In this document: one piece after another, positions 24,582 to 32,956 of the stretch
How the letters are laid out: each line of letters opens with the position of its first letter
How positions within the stretch are numbered: position 1 is the first letter of the stretch
NCBI RefSeq assembly: GCF_014207355.1
Contig: NZ_JACHEF010000007.1
Location: 248,001 to 312,000 of the forward strand
DNA length: 64,000 nt
Source of the DNA: Mesorhizobium sangaii
Lineage (GTDB): Bacteria; Pseudomonadota; Alphaproteobacteria; Rhizobiales; Rhizobiaceae
Direction: 5' to 3'
Notes under the pieces: model-generated
What the model saw: only the letters and a program-made list of their open reading frames with translations
Database searches by the model: none
What the model was told of the DNA's origin: nothing
Position numbers and translations under genes: made by a program

Positions 24582-24618
24582 GTTCTGTCAACGGGAACGA
24601 TATTCTTCTAGACAGAAC
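24582..24618. promoter_or_regulatory. Nested palindrome in the tctC-iclR intergenic region
   Basis: GTTCTGTC (24582-24589) and GACAGAAC (24611-24618) are perfect inverted arms. Inside them GAACGATATTC (24595-24605) is a second imperfect palindrome, and both share the same centre at position 24600. A two-layer symmetric site between a divergent regulator and its likely target operon is what an IclR tetramer operator would look like. Binding is inferred. Confidence 0.6.
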
Positions 24619-24709
24619 GCATCGACGGCGCGACACAGTGGCTCCGCTAAGCAGGTTCCGCAAAAGTGTCCCGCGGTTTTGCAGCAAGAACCTGCGGCAA
24701 ACAAAGAAG

Positions 24710-24754
24710 CCTAAGCAGACGACGAGTTGGCGAAGCCAGCGGTGTCTGCTTAGG
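24710..24754 (+). promoter_or_regulatory. Long hairpin in the iclR-type gene leader
   Basis: CCTAAGCAGAC (24710-24720) pairs perfectly with GTCTGCTTAGG (24744-24754). A smaller inner stem, TGGC-GAA-GCCA, is possible in the loop. It lies 24 bases ahead of the regulator start codon and has no T run, so attenuation of the leader or a protein site are both possible. A further short inverted repeat, GCAAAA/TTTTGC, lies at 24660-24682. Confidence 0.5.
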
Positions 24755-24778
24755 ATCTTCTCCAAATTGGGAACCGCA

Positions 24779-25549
24779 ATGGACACATCAAGCAGATCGG
24801 CTGATCCAGACATCCGGCGCGCAGCTACCGAAGGGGTTGCAGCGCTTGATCGGGCGATCACCATCCTCGACGCCTTCACCACGGCCGACCGGTCGCTCAG
24901 CCTGGCCGAAATCGCGGTGCGTACCGGCCTCTACAAGAGCACCATCCTGCGGCTTGCGCATTCCTTGTTGCGCGGACAGTTGCTCGAGCGCCTGGACGAT
25001 GGCCGCTACCGCGTTGGACCAGCTACCTTCCGGCTCGGCGCGCTCTATCAGCGTTCGGTGGTGCCGGTCGATATCCTGTTGCCGATCATGCGCGACCTTT
25101 CCGAGCGCAGCTGGGAGAGCGTTGCCTTCTATGTTCGTTCAGGCGACGTCCGCACCTGTCTCTACCGCGTCGAATCCAAGCACCCGATCCGCTATACGAT
25201 ACGCGAAGGCGACGTGCTGCCTCTACTGGTTGGGTCGGGCGGCCGCGTGCTTGCGGCGTTCTCCGGTGAGCAGGGCGAACCCTACGAGACCATCCGCAAG
25301 ACCTGCAACTGTCTCGCCGTCGGCGACCGCGACCCCGAGACGGCGGGCGTGTCGGCGCCGGTGTTCGGGCCGGGCCGGGTCCTGCTCGGCGCCCTGACGC
25401 TGGCCGGCCCCAGTACGCGTGTGGACGAGGCTTTCCTTCAGCGCATGAAACGCCCGCTACTCGAGGCGGCGGCGCGCGCCACCCGCGCCTTCGGTGAGGA
25501 CGCCTCCATACTCGAGCAGGCGAGCCTAGCCGCGGACGCTGTGTCGTAA
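24779..25549 (+). CDS. IclR family transcriptional regulator
   Basis: A 256-residue protein with an N-terminal winged helix-turn-helix (residues about 15-75, containing LSLAEIAVRTGLYKSTILRLAHSL) and a C-terminal effector-binding domain (GSGGRVLAAFSGE, GVSAPVFGPGRVLLGALTLAGP). IclR proteins bind as dimers or tetramers and often control adjacent catabolic genes in response to the substrate. It is divergent from tctC, so it is the likely regulator of the tct/CoA-transferase/lyase unit. The leader is 288 bases long and contains a nested palindrome and a hairpin. Confidence 0.92.
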   Translation: MDTSSRSADPDIRRAATEGVAALDRAITILDAFTTADRSLSLAEIAVRTGLYKSTILRLAHSLLRGQLLERLDDGRYRVGPATFRLGALYQRSVVPVDILLPIMRDLSERSWESVAFYVRSGDVRTCLYRVESKHPIRYTIREGDVLPLLVGSGGRVLAAFSGEQGEPYETIRKTCNCLAVGDRDPETAGVSAPVFGPGRVLLGALTLAGPSTRVDEAFLQRMKRPLLEAAARATRAFGEDASILEQASLAADAVS

Positions 25550-25861
25550 TGGGGTGACCGGCCTGTCGGATAAGCAAGGCGCGTTGCCCCGCGGTTGCAA
25601 TCGCGGCAAGAGGCTTCAGGAGCGTTGAATACAATCAGATTCAACTTTAAGCAGTTGCGTGACGTTGCGTAATATTCGGCCGCCCACAGCAAGAATCGGC
25701 TGTATAAATAGTTGAAGTATTTATTCGCCGTTAAGCCCCTCATGATAACCAGACCGTTGTCGCCAGATGGGCGTCATTAGGGAAGAACATCGTCTCAACC
25801 GACGGATGAAACAGTCGGACAGACGGCCTGACAAGGATCGTGGCAAGTCCATGGGAATTCG
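25550..25861. other. Intergenic, AT-rich leader of the GGDEF-EAL gene
   Basis: A 312-base region with no gene. Its second half is distinctly AT-rich (around 25630-25750), with a direct repeat GTTGCGT spaced by 10 bases near 25656 and the TATAAATAG-like stretch near 25700. This is probably the promoter area of the downstream c-di-GMP gene; no known operator was recognised. Confidence 0.4.
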
Positions 25862-28348
25862 ATGAAGCTGTCATCGATGGACGCGAGTCCCCGCCTTCTC
25901 GGGCTCGTCTGGCCTTTCATCGCCGTCGTTCTTGTTCAGGCACTGGTTGCCAGCCTCAGCCTCTACACGCTGTCGGCGGTTCGTGCCTATGTCGGCGGCG
26001 AGAGCCAGTGGTCCAAGGGACAGAAACACGCCATCTATTTTCTCAGCCTCTATGCCGGCACCGGCAACGAGGAGTTCTACGGCGAATACAGCGCGGCGAT
26101 CGCCGTTCCGCTGGCTGATCGTTCGGCCCGCCTCGCACTCGAGCAGGCCGAGCCCGACACCAATGCCGCGCGCGCCGGCTTCCTGCAGGGCAAGAATCAC
26201 GCCGACGACGTAACGGGGATGATCTGGCTGTTCCGGAATTTCCGCGGCTTCAGCTATCTCGACGCCGCCATCCGGCACTGGACGGCCGCCGACGCGATGA
26301 TCCTCGCCATCCAGCGACTCGGTGACGCCATGCACGAGAGGCTGGGCAAGGGGCCGGCATCGGCAGCTGAGGTCAGCGCCTGGAAAGCTGACATCCATCG
26401 GCTCGACCATCAGATCACCCCGCTTTCCAAGGCCTTCTCGGACAGCCTCGGCGAGGGATCGCGCTTCATCAAGATGTTACTCACCTTTGCCAATCTGGTA
26501 ACCGCCGCCTTGCTGATCCTGCTTGCCGTGTGGCGCACGCGCAAACTCCTGGCGCAGCGTCAGGCATTCCAGATGGCGCTCAATACCGAGCGTGAGCGTG
26601 CCCAGATCACATTGGCCTCGATCGGACAGGCTGTGATCAGCACCGGCGCCGACGGGCGGCTGGATTACATGAACGCCGTTGCTGAAGGATTGCTGGCCTG
26701 CCCACTCAGTACCGCCAGGGGCAGGCCGGTCACTTCGCTGTTTCGCCTTGTTGACAAAAACACCCGCGCCGAAGACACCAAGCTGATCGAACGCCTGCTG
26801 GCCGGCGAACCGCGCCCTTCCAGCGCGCGTCCGCAATTGCTGCAGCGGCCGGATGGCTCCATTGTGCCCGTCGCGCTGACCGGCGCCCCGCTGCTCGTCT
26901 CCGGTCGCGTCGTCGGTGCGGTGCTGGCGTTCCACGACATGACGCGCGAAGAGGACTATATCGAGCGGCTCTCGTGGCAGGCATCGCATGATGCATTGAC
27001 CGGACTGGCCAACCGACGCGACTTCGAATGCCGGCTGGAAAGAACGATCGCGGAACTGCAGGACCGGCCTCGCCATCACGCCCTGATGTATCTCGACCTC
27101 GACCAGTTCAAGCTGGTCAACGATACATGCGGCCATGCCGCCGGCGACCAGTTGCTGCGCCGGATTTCTGCGCTCTTGACCCATGAATTGCGACGAGGCG
27201 ATGTGCTGGCCCGGCTGGGCGGCGACGAGTTCGGCGTGCTGCTCGTCGATTGCGATGGCGACAGTGCCGCCGACATCGCCGAACGGCTGCGAGCAGCCGT
27301 GCAGGATCTGCATTTCGCCTGGGATGGCAGGCCCTTCAACACCAGCGTCAGCATCGGCATGGTGCAGATCGCCAATGTCGACGTGACGATCGAGGAAACG
27401 CTCAGGGCCGCCGACGTCGCCTGCTACATGGCCAAGGAAAAGGGCCGCAACCGTGTCCAGATCCACAGCGATGGCGACATGGATTTGCAGGAGCGCTTCG
27501 GTGAGATGGCCTGGGTGCAGCGCCTGCACGCTGCCCTCGAAGAAAATCGCTTCAGGCTTCATGCCCAGGAAATCTGGCCGCTCAACGACGACGCCGCGGA
27601 GGCAGGCGCGCATATCGAGATCCTGTTGCGGCTGACCGATGAAGACGGCAGCTTCATCACCCCGCAAAACTTCATTCCCGCGGCCGAGCGCTACGGCCTG
27701 ATGCCGTCGATCGATCGCTGGGTTGTCCGCAACACCTTCGCTATTCTGGCGGCGCGACAGGCCGATCGGCGCACGGCGCCGATTGCTACCTGCGCCATTA
27801 ATCTTTCCGGAGCCAGTTTCGGCGACGAGACCTTCCTCGACTTCCTGCGCGAGCAATTCCTTGTCCATGGCATTTCGCCCGCCATGGTTTGCCTGGAGAT
27901 CACCGAAACCAGCGCCATCGCCAACCTCACCAATGCGATGCGCTTCATTGCCGATCTGCGTGGGCTGGGCTGCCGTTTCGCGCTAGACGATTTCGGCTCG
28001 GGCATGTCGTCCTTCGGTTATCTGAAGCACCTGCCGGTCGACTATCTCAAGATCGACGGCAGCTTCGTCAAGGACATGCTGGAAGATCGCATCGACCACG
28101 CCATGGTCGAGATGATCCATCACATCGGCAAGGTGATGGGCAAGCGCACCATCGCCGAGTTCGTCGAAAGCGAAGGCATCATTGCCGCGCTGAAAAAGAT
28201 CGGCGTCGACTACGCCCAGGGTTATGCGATCGCCAGGCCACAGCCTTTTGACGCTTCAACAGCGCTGCTCCACCGAAGCGTCGCGTCGGTCGAGGGTCCC
28301 GAACCATGGGCCAATCTGGCGCGCAAGCTGCGCCGCAACGCCGGCTAA
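25862..28348 (+). CDS. Membrane GGDEF-EAL protein with PAS domain (c-di-GMP turnover)
   Basis: An 828-residue protein. Two hydrophobic segments (about residues 14-36 and 205-225) flank a periplasmic region of some 165 residues that I do not recognise. A PAS-like domain (about 245-365, DGRLDYMNAVAEGLL) leads into a GGDEF domain with an intact GGDEF motif at residues 454-458, then an EAL domain. The EAL motif reads EIL (586-588), an accepted variant. DDFGSGMSSFGYL (Asp709, Asp710), KIDGSFVKDM and EFVESEG retain the metal and catalytic residues. It could therefore both make and degrade c-di-GMP, with the periplasmic domain as sensor. No partner genes are adjacent. Confidence 0.93.
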   Translation: MKLSSMDASPRLLGLVWPFIAVVLVQALVASLSLYTLSAVRAYVGGESQWSKGQKHAIYFLSLYAGTGNEEFYGEYSAAIAVPLADRSARLALEQAEPDTNAARAGFLQGKNHADDVTGMIWLFRNFRGFSYLDAAIRHWTAADAMILAIQRLGDAMHERLGKGPASAAEVSAWKADIHRLDHQITPLSKAFSDSLGEGSRFIKMLLTFANLVTAALLILLAVWRTRKLLAQRQAFQMALNTERERAQITLASIGQAVISTGADGRLDYMNAVAEGLLACPLSTARGRPVTSLFRLVDKNTRAEDTKLIERLLAGEPRPSSARPQLLQRPDGSIVPVALTGAPLLVSGRVVGAVLAFHDMTREEDYIERLSWQASHDALTGLANRRDFECRLERTIAELQDRPRHHALMYLDLDQFKLVNDTCGHAAGDQLLRRISALLTHELRRGDVLARLGGDEFGVLLVDCDGDSAADIAERLRAAVQDLHFAWDGRPFNTSVSIGMVQIANVDVTIEETLRAADVACYMAKEKGRNRVQIHSDGDMDLQERFGEMAWVQRLHAALEENRFRLHAQEIWPLNDDAAEAGAHIEILLRLTDEDGSFITPQNFIPAAERYGLMPSIDRWVVRNTFAILAARQADRRTAPIATCAINLSGASFGDETFLDFLREQFLVHGISPAMVCLEITETSAIANLTNAMRFIADLRGLGCRFALDDFGSGMSSFGYLKHLPVDYLKIDGSFVKDMLEDRIDHAMVEMIHHIGKVMGKRTIAEFVESEGIIAALKKIGVDYAQGYAIARPQPFDASTALLHRSVASVEGPEPWANLARKLRRNAG

Positions 28349-28355
28349 AACCGTC

Positions 28356-28895
28356 TCAGGGCAGCCGCTCCAGCAGAATGGTCGGAGCGTCGTGATATGT
28401 GGTCCGCACCACTTCCCGGTAGCCGCACTTTGTCGCAACGTTCAGCGACGCGGCGTTTTCCGGATCGATGATGCAAACGGTCTTCGCGGAACCGAAAATC
28501 TCTTCGCCCCATGCCAGGACGCGGCCAACCACCTCGGTGGCGAAGCCTGCGCCATGAACGGCCGGAACAAGCGCCCAGCCGGCCTCGGGAATGCCTTCGA
28601 TCGACGGCTCCATGTCGCGCTTCAGGTCGTGAAACCCGGCCTCGCCGATGAAACGGCCCGTCGCCTTCTCCTCGATCGCCCAAAAACCGTAGCCGAGCAG
28701 CGACCACAGGCCGGCATGACGCAGGAAGCGCATCCAGCTTTCTTCGCGCGTACGCGGTTTGCCGCCAATGAAACGGGTGACCACGGGATCGGTCCACATC
28801 ACGGCATAGGCGTCGAAATCTCCCAGCCGGTGTGGCCTCAGGATGGTTCGTTGCGTCTCGATGACAGGGGCGCTGGTCGCTTGCGGATTGTGCAT
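28356..28895 (-). CDS. GNAT family N-acetyltransferase (RimJ/RimL type)
   Basis: A 179-residue acetyltransferase with the RimJ/RimL-like start ETQRTILRPHRLGDFDAY, the GYGFWAIEEKATGRFIGEAG strand pair and the acetyl-CoA-binding segment VHGAGFATEVVGRVLAWG. Members acetylate N-terminal amines of proteins or small amines; the substrate is unknown here. It is convergent with the GGDEF-EAL gene (stops 7 bases apart) and stands alone. Confidence 0.88.
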   Translation of the reverse strand: MHNPQATSAPVIETQRTILRPHRLGDFDAYAVMWTDPVVTRFIGGKPRTREESWMRFLRHAGLWSLLGYGFWAIEEKATGRFIGEAGFHDLKRDMEPSIEGIPEAGWALVPAVHGAGFATEVVGRVLAWGEEIFGSAKTVCIIDPENAASLNVATKCGYREVVRTTYHDAPTILLERLP

Positions 28896-29158
28896 GGAAT
28901 TTGCCTCGCTTATCTACTCGGCGCGTAGCAAATTGCTCGGGCCAGGCAAGGGCCAAGGCAAGGCATGTCATCTTCCAGGCGAGAAAATCGCGCTCAGCCG
29001 CGCCACAAATACGACGGGTACCCATGCGGGAAACAAGCCTTCAAGGTCCGCTATGGGAATTCTAGGCGACGATGCTATTTTCGCGACAGGCTGATTCAGC
29101 AGTTGCAAGCGCAATCCTTTCAGGCACGGGCTCGTGCCGTCAAACCCAGGGAAAAAGC

Positions 29159-29614
29159 ATGGACACCACCGATCTCGTGCTTGCCATCGTCCACCATCTG
29201 CTGGTGTTTTCGCTGGCAGGGATCATCGGCGCCGAATTCGTGCTGATCCGCGGCGACCTGGCCGCCGCCACGCTCAAGCGGCTCGCCTCCATCGACCGTC
29301 ATTATGGGATCATCGCCGCACTGATCATCATCGTCGGCATCGGCCGCGTCTTCTATGGCCTCAAGGGTTGGGAATTCTACGTCTACAACTGGGTGTTCTG
29401 GGCCAAGATGGCGGCCTTTGGCATCGTCGGCCTGCTGTCGATCATCCCGACCGTCCGCTTCATCTCCTGGAACAGGCAGGCAGGCGCCAACCCCTCGTTC
29501 CTGGTGCCGACAGCCGAGCTTGCATCGGTCAAGACCTATGTCCGCGCCGAAGCGTTCATCTTCCTGCTGATCCCGGTCTTCGCCGCGGCGATGGCACGCG
29601 GCTACGGCTATTGA
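29159..29614 (+). CDS. DUF2214 family membrane protein
   Basis: A 151-residue protein with four hydrophobic segments (about residues 5-27, 45-67, 77-98 and 127-147). The first contains HHLLVFSLAGIIGAEFVLIRGD. This matches the DUF2214 family, whose function is unknown. ATG 29159 follows CAGGGAAAAAGC. Its last seven bases overlap the end of the convergent nth gene. Confidence 0.82.
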   Translation: MDTTDLVLAIVHHLLVFSLAGIIGAEFVLIRGDLAAATLKRLASIDRHYGIIAALIIIVGIGRVFYGLKGWEFYVYNWVFWAKMAAFGIVGLLSIIPTVRFISWNRQAGANPSFLVPTAELASVKTYVRAEAFIFLLIPVFAAAMARGYGY

Positions 29615-30414
29615 TCGCCGGCGGCAACCGTTTCAAGCGGAGCTATCGGCACCAGCGGCGCCGGAATGCTGGTCGTCTTCTCCTGCGCCTTGCAGATGTC
29701 GGCGATGACGCAGGCCGGGCAATCCGGCTTGCGGGCCTTGCAGACATAGCGGCCATGCAGGATCAGCCAGTGATGCGCGTGGCGCATGTATTCGTCCGGG
29801 ATGATCTTCAGCAATCCCTGCTCGACCTGTTCCGGCGTCTTGCCGGGCGCCAGCCCGAGCCGGTTGCCGATGCGGAAGATGTGGGTGTCGACTGCCATCG
29901 TGTGCTGGCCGAAGGACATGTTGAGCACGACATTGGCGGTCTTGCGCCCGACCCCCGGCAACTTGACCAGTTGATCCCGGTCATCCGGCACATCGCCGCC
30001 ATGGTCGCGGATCAGCGCCTGCGACAGCGCCATCACGTTCTTGGCCTTGTTGCGCCACAGCCCGATGGTCCTGATATAGTCGCCAACCTTGGCTTCACCC
30101 AGCGCCAGCATCTTTTGCGGTGTATCGGCGGCCTTGAACAGCGCCCGCGTCGCTTTGTTGACGCCGGCATCGGTCGCCTGCGCCGAGAGCACAACCGCCA
30201 CCAGCAATGTGAAGGCGTTGACATGTTCGAGCTCGCCCTTCGGCTCCGGCCGCTGGACGGCAAAGCGCCGGAAGATCTCGTGCACTTCGGCCGGGCTGTA
30301 GCGCGACGAACGCCGCACCGGCCGCGGACGCGGCTTGGCGTTTGACCCGTCGCGGCGGCCGGGCAGCAGCTCTTTTTTGGGCATGGATGATTCTTTGGAC
30401 TTGGGGCTCGCCAT
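29608..30414 (-). CDS. nth: Endonuclease III (DNA glycosylase/AP lyase)
   Basis: A 268-residue base-excision repair enzyme that removes oxidised pyrimidines and cleaves AP sites. The helix-hairpin-helix LPGVGRKTANVVL contains the catalytic Lys, VDTHIFRI holds the catalytic Asp, and the C-terminal CKARKPDCPACVIADIC fits the C-x6-C-x2-C-x5-C iron-sulfur cluster. About 40 basic, low-complexity residues precede the fold, longer than E. coli Nth (211). ATG 30414 follows AGGAAGG; starts at 30438 and 30384 are also possible. The gene is divergent from the DUF2244 gene. Confidence 0.94.
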   Translation of the reverse strand: MASPKSKESSMPKKELLPGRRDGSNAKPRPRPVRRSSRYSPAEVHEIFRRFAVQRPEPKGELEHVNAFTLLVAVVLSAQATDAGVNKATRALFKAADTPQKMLALGEAKVGDYIRTIGLWRNKAKNVMALSQALIRDHGGDVPDDRDQLVKLPGVGRKTANVVLNMSFGQHTMAVDTHIFRIGNRLGLAPGKTPEQVEQGLLKIIPDEYMRHAHHWLILHGRYVCKARKPDCPACVIADICKAQEKTTSIPAPLVPIAPLETVAAGDQ

Positions 30415-30436
30415 TTCCTTCCTATAATATCCCGCC

Positions 30437-30931
30437 ATGAGCGACACAAACGCCTCATTTCGGGCCGACGAGCCATTCTTTCAGGCACTGCTGACCCCGC
30501 ACCGGTCTCTGGGCAAAACAGGCTTTGCCGTGCTGATGGGCGCGCTGCTGTTCGGCTGGCTGGTGACAGGCGCGTTTTTCCTGTCGCGTGGCGCCTGGCC
30601 GGTGTTCGGCTTCTTCGGCCTCGACGTTGTCGCCGTCTACATCGCCTTCCGTGCCAACTATCGTGCCGCGCGTGCCCGCGAGGAGGTGTCGGTCTCGCGC
30701 ACCAGCCTCGACATCCGCAAGACCGCGCCATCCGGAAAATCGGAAGCGCATCGCTTCAACCCGTTCTGGGCGCGGTTTTCGGTCGCCCGTCACGCCGAAA
30801 TCGGCATCACCAGGATGACGGTGGAAGCGCAGGGCCAGAACGTGCCGATCGGCGGTTTCCTCAATCCCGACGATCGCGAGACCTTCGCCACCGCCTTTTC
30901 GCGGGCGCTGGCGACCGCCAAGGCACGCTGA
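30437..30931 (+). CDS. DUF2244 family membrane protein
   Basis: A 164-residue protein with two hydrophobic segments (about residues 28-48 and 52-72) followed by a cytoplasmic beta-rich domain with the FNPFWARF motif. This is the pattern of DUF2244 proteins, which are conserved in alphaproteobacteria and sometimes adjacent to cytochrome or nth genes; the function is unknown. Its start is close to the start of nth on the other strand, so the two promoters must overlap. Confidence 0.85.
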   Translation: MSDTNASFRADEPFFQALLTPHRSLGKTGFAVLMGALLFGWLVTGAFFLSRGAWPVFGFFGLDVVAVYIAFRANYRAARAREEVSVSRTSLDIRKTAPSGKSEAHRFNPFWARFSVARHAEIGITRMTVEAQGQNVPIGGFLNPDDRETFATAFSRALATAKAR

Positions 30932-30933
30932 TT

Positions 30934-31749
30934 CTAGAACCGGTAGCGCAACAGCCTGCCGACCTTGCGCAGGGCTGGGATGTGTCTCCAAAGGCGAACG
31001 AACAGCTTCGCGACCCAGCTCATGCGGGCGGCGTGTTCAGGCTTGTAGGCCGAGATGTCATCGACGAACCGCAGCTTCGGGACGGCCAGTTCCAGGTCGT
31101 GCGGATCGTCGATCGCCCAATACACCTGGGCACCCGTCGCCTTGACGGCCGGATTGAGGCGAAGCAGCTTCAGGCCGAAACGGCTGTAGGCGTCGAACAT
31201 CAGTTCGCCACTGGCAAGATGCGAGACGAGCCGCGCAAACAGGCGTGGCCCCTCGTTGGCAGGGAGATAGGGCGTCAGTCCTTCCGCCACCACGATGGCC
31301 GGGCGATTGCGCGGCACTGAGGCCAGCCAATCCGGTTCGGTCACCGACGAGGCGACCAGATGGCAATGGTCCCGGGACGGATACAGCTTGCGTCTGAGCT
31401 CGATGACTTCCGGGTAGTCGACATCGAACCATTCAACGCCCTGTGGCGGATCGACGTGAAATATGCGCGTATCGAGCCCGCATCCCAGATGCAATACAAT
31501 GGAGTCGGGATTTCTCGCCAGAAAGTCCTGGACGTGGACATCCAGCGTTTTTGCCCTGATCGCCAGGCCGACGCCGAGATTGGTGTCGACCCTGAGCCTG
31601 GAGAAATCATAGTCGATCTTGCGCACTGCCTCGTCGGCGAAATGATCCCCGAGCAGCGTTTCCGGCAACCTGCTCTCCAGCGCCTTGCCGTAGAGCGTCA
31701 TCAGCAACGTCTCCTTTTCCCCGGTCAGATGTATCTTCTCGCCAGCCAT
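30934..31749 (-). CDS. LCM-family class I SAM-dependent methyltransferase
   Basis: A 271-residue methyltransferase of the leucine carboxyl methyltransferase / polyketide O-methyltransferase type. Landmarks are the SAM-binding VLHLGCGLDTRIFHVDPP with WFDVDYPEVIELRRKLYP, and the VVAEGLTPYLP loop. The N-terminal segment (TGEKETLLMTLYGKALES) is characteristic. The acceptor is unknown; related proteins methylate carboxyl or hydroxyl groups of small molecules. ATG 31749 is chosen by family alignment. It ends 3 bases from the convergent DUF2244 stop. Confidence 0.85.
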   Translation of the reverse strand: MAGEKIHLTGEKETLLMTLYGKALESRLPETLLGDHFADEAVRKIDYDFSRLRVDTNLGVGLAIRAKTLDVHVQDFLARNPDSIVLHLGCGLDTRIFHVDPPQGVEWFDVDYPEVIELRRKLYPSRDHCHLVASSVTEPDWLASVPRNRPAIVVAEGLTPYLPANEGPRLFARLVSHLASGELMFDAYSRFGLKLLRLNPAVKATGAQVYWAIDDPHDLELAVPKLRFVDDISAYKPEHAARMSWVAKLFVRLWRHIPALRKVGRLLRYRF

Positions 31750-31766
31750 GCGCGATTCCCGTTCAG

Positions 31767-31812
31767 AGCATGATCCCGAAAAGTGGAATCCGGTTTCGGG
31801 AAAGATCATGCT
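31767..31812. repeat. Rhizobiales-type intergenic palindrome
   Basis: AGCATGATC (31767-31775) and GATCATGCT (31804-31812) are perfect inverted arms around a second inverted pair, CCCGAAA and TTTCGGG. Elements of this form are familiar as high-copy dispersed repeats in Rhizobiales genomes. Here it sits between two divergent genes and may be present in both leaders. Confidence 0.8.
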
Positions 31813-31964
31813 TATACAAACAGACAGAGCCCCATCCCGACCTCATCGGGATGGAACGGGCTCTCGAAAACCGGAGTCTATCTGGGTACGCGCCGCAAGA
31901 AGGCAAGTTTCGGGTGGCGATCGACGCCCCAAGGGGCGATATTCCTGTCCAAGGAGACAGTTCC

Positions 31965-32843
31965 ATGAGCACACAGACAGCCGTTCTCAAAAAGGACATC
32001 ACGCCCGAAGGCAGCGACTACGAAATCGTGCGCCGCGCCATCGAGAAGATCAGCCTCGACTATCGCGATCAGCCGTCGCTAGAAGAACTGGCTGAGGAGG
32101 TCGGCGAGACGCCGACCGGCCTGCAGAAACTCTTCACCCGCTGGGCCGGCCTGTCGCCAAAAGCCTTCCTGCAGGCAGTGACACTGGACCATGCCCGCAA
32201 ACTGCTGGATTCGGGCATGCCGCTGCTTGAAACATCGTTCGAGCTCGGCATGTCCGGCCCCGGCCGGCTGCACGACCTCTTCGTCACCCATGAAGCGATG
32301 TCGCCGGGCGACTACAAGACGCGCGGCGCAGGCCTCACCATCCGCTACGGTTACCACCTCTCGCCGTTCGGAACTGCCCTGATCATGGCTACCGACCGCG
32401 GGCTTGCCGGCCTCGCCTTCAGCGATCCGGGCGAGGAACGCGCCGCCTTCGCCGACATGTCCAGCCGCTGGCCGAACGCCATCTATGTCGAGGACATGGC
32501 CGCGACGGGGCCCTATGCCGCGCGCATCTTCGACCCGACGCTGTGGCGCCCCGATCAGCCGCTGCATGTCGTCATGATCGGCACCGACTTCCAGGTTCGC
32601 GTCTGGGAGGCGCTGCTCAACATCCCTATGGGCAAGGCCCGCACCTATTCCTCGATCGCCGCCAGCATCGGCTCGCCGAGCGCCAGCCGTGCCGTTGGTG
32701 CCGCCAACGGCGCCAACCCGCTCTCTTTCGTGGTTCCCTGCCACCGCGCCATCGGCAAGTCCGGCGACCTCACCGGCTATCACTGGGGTCTGACCCGCAA
32801 GCGAGCCATTCTGGGCTGGGAAGCAGGGCAAGTGTCGTCGTGA
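31965..32843 (+). CDS. AraC-type HTH fused to O6-methylguanine-DNA methyltransferase
   Basis: A 292-residue Ada-like protein. Residues about 22-118 form an AraC-type DNA-binding domain (EELAEEVGETPTGLQKLFTRW, SPKAFLQAVTLDHARKLL). Residues about 125-290 are the methyltransferase with the suicide cysteine Cys259 in VVPCHRAIG. The N-terminal Ada zinc domain that senses methylphosphotriesters is missing, so it cannot be switched in the classical Ada way. ATG 31965 follows AAGGAGACAG, which decides this start. A perfect inverted repeat CGCCCC-AA-GGGGCG lies 26 bases upstream. It repairs O6-alkylguanine and may regulate its own gene or repair genes. Confidence 0.92.
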   Translation: MSTQTAVLKKDITPEGSDYEIVRRAIEKISLDYRDQPSLEELAEEVGETPTGLQKLFTRWAGLSPKAFLQAVTLDHARKLLDSGMPLLETSFELGMSGPGRLHDLFVTHEAMSPGDYKTRGAGLTIRYGYHLSPFGTALIMATDRGLAGLAFSDPGEERAAFADMSSRWPNAIYVEDMAATGPYAARIFDPTLWRPDQPLHVVMIGTDFQVRVWEALLNIPMGKARTYSSIAASIGSPSASRAVGAANGANPLSFVVPCHRAIGKSGDLTGYHWGLTRKRAILGWEAGQVSS

Positions 32844-32956
32844 ATGTCGATTTTCCAAGCGCCTCTCGTAGAATCTATAAATACTGGACTTGTAAAGTAT
32901 AAGTGCGATTATTGCGTCGGATTTTCTTGATTGCAACCAAAGGCAACCTCTGGTTT

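Noticed and set aside
23417..24778. A long N-terminal extension of the IclR regulator
   Set aside because: The open frame runs back opposite tctC, but the regulator's HTH begins just after ATG 24779 and the upstream part is antisense shadow.
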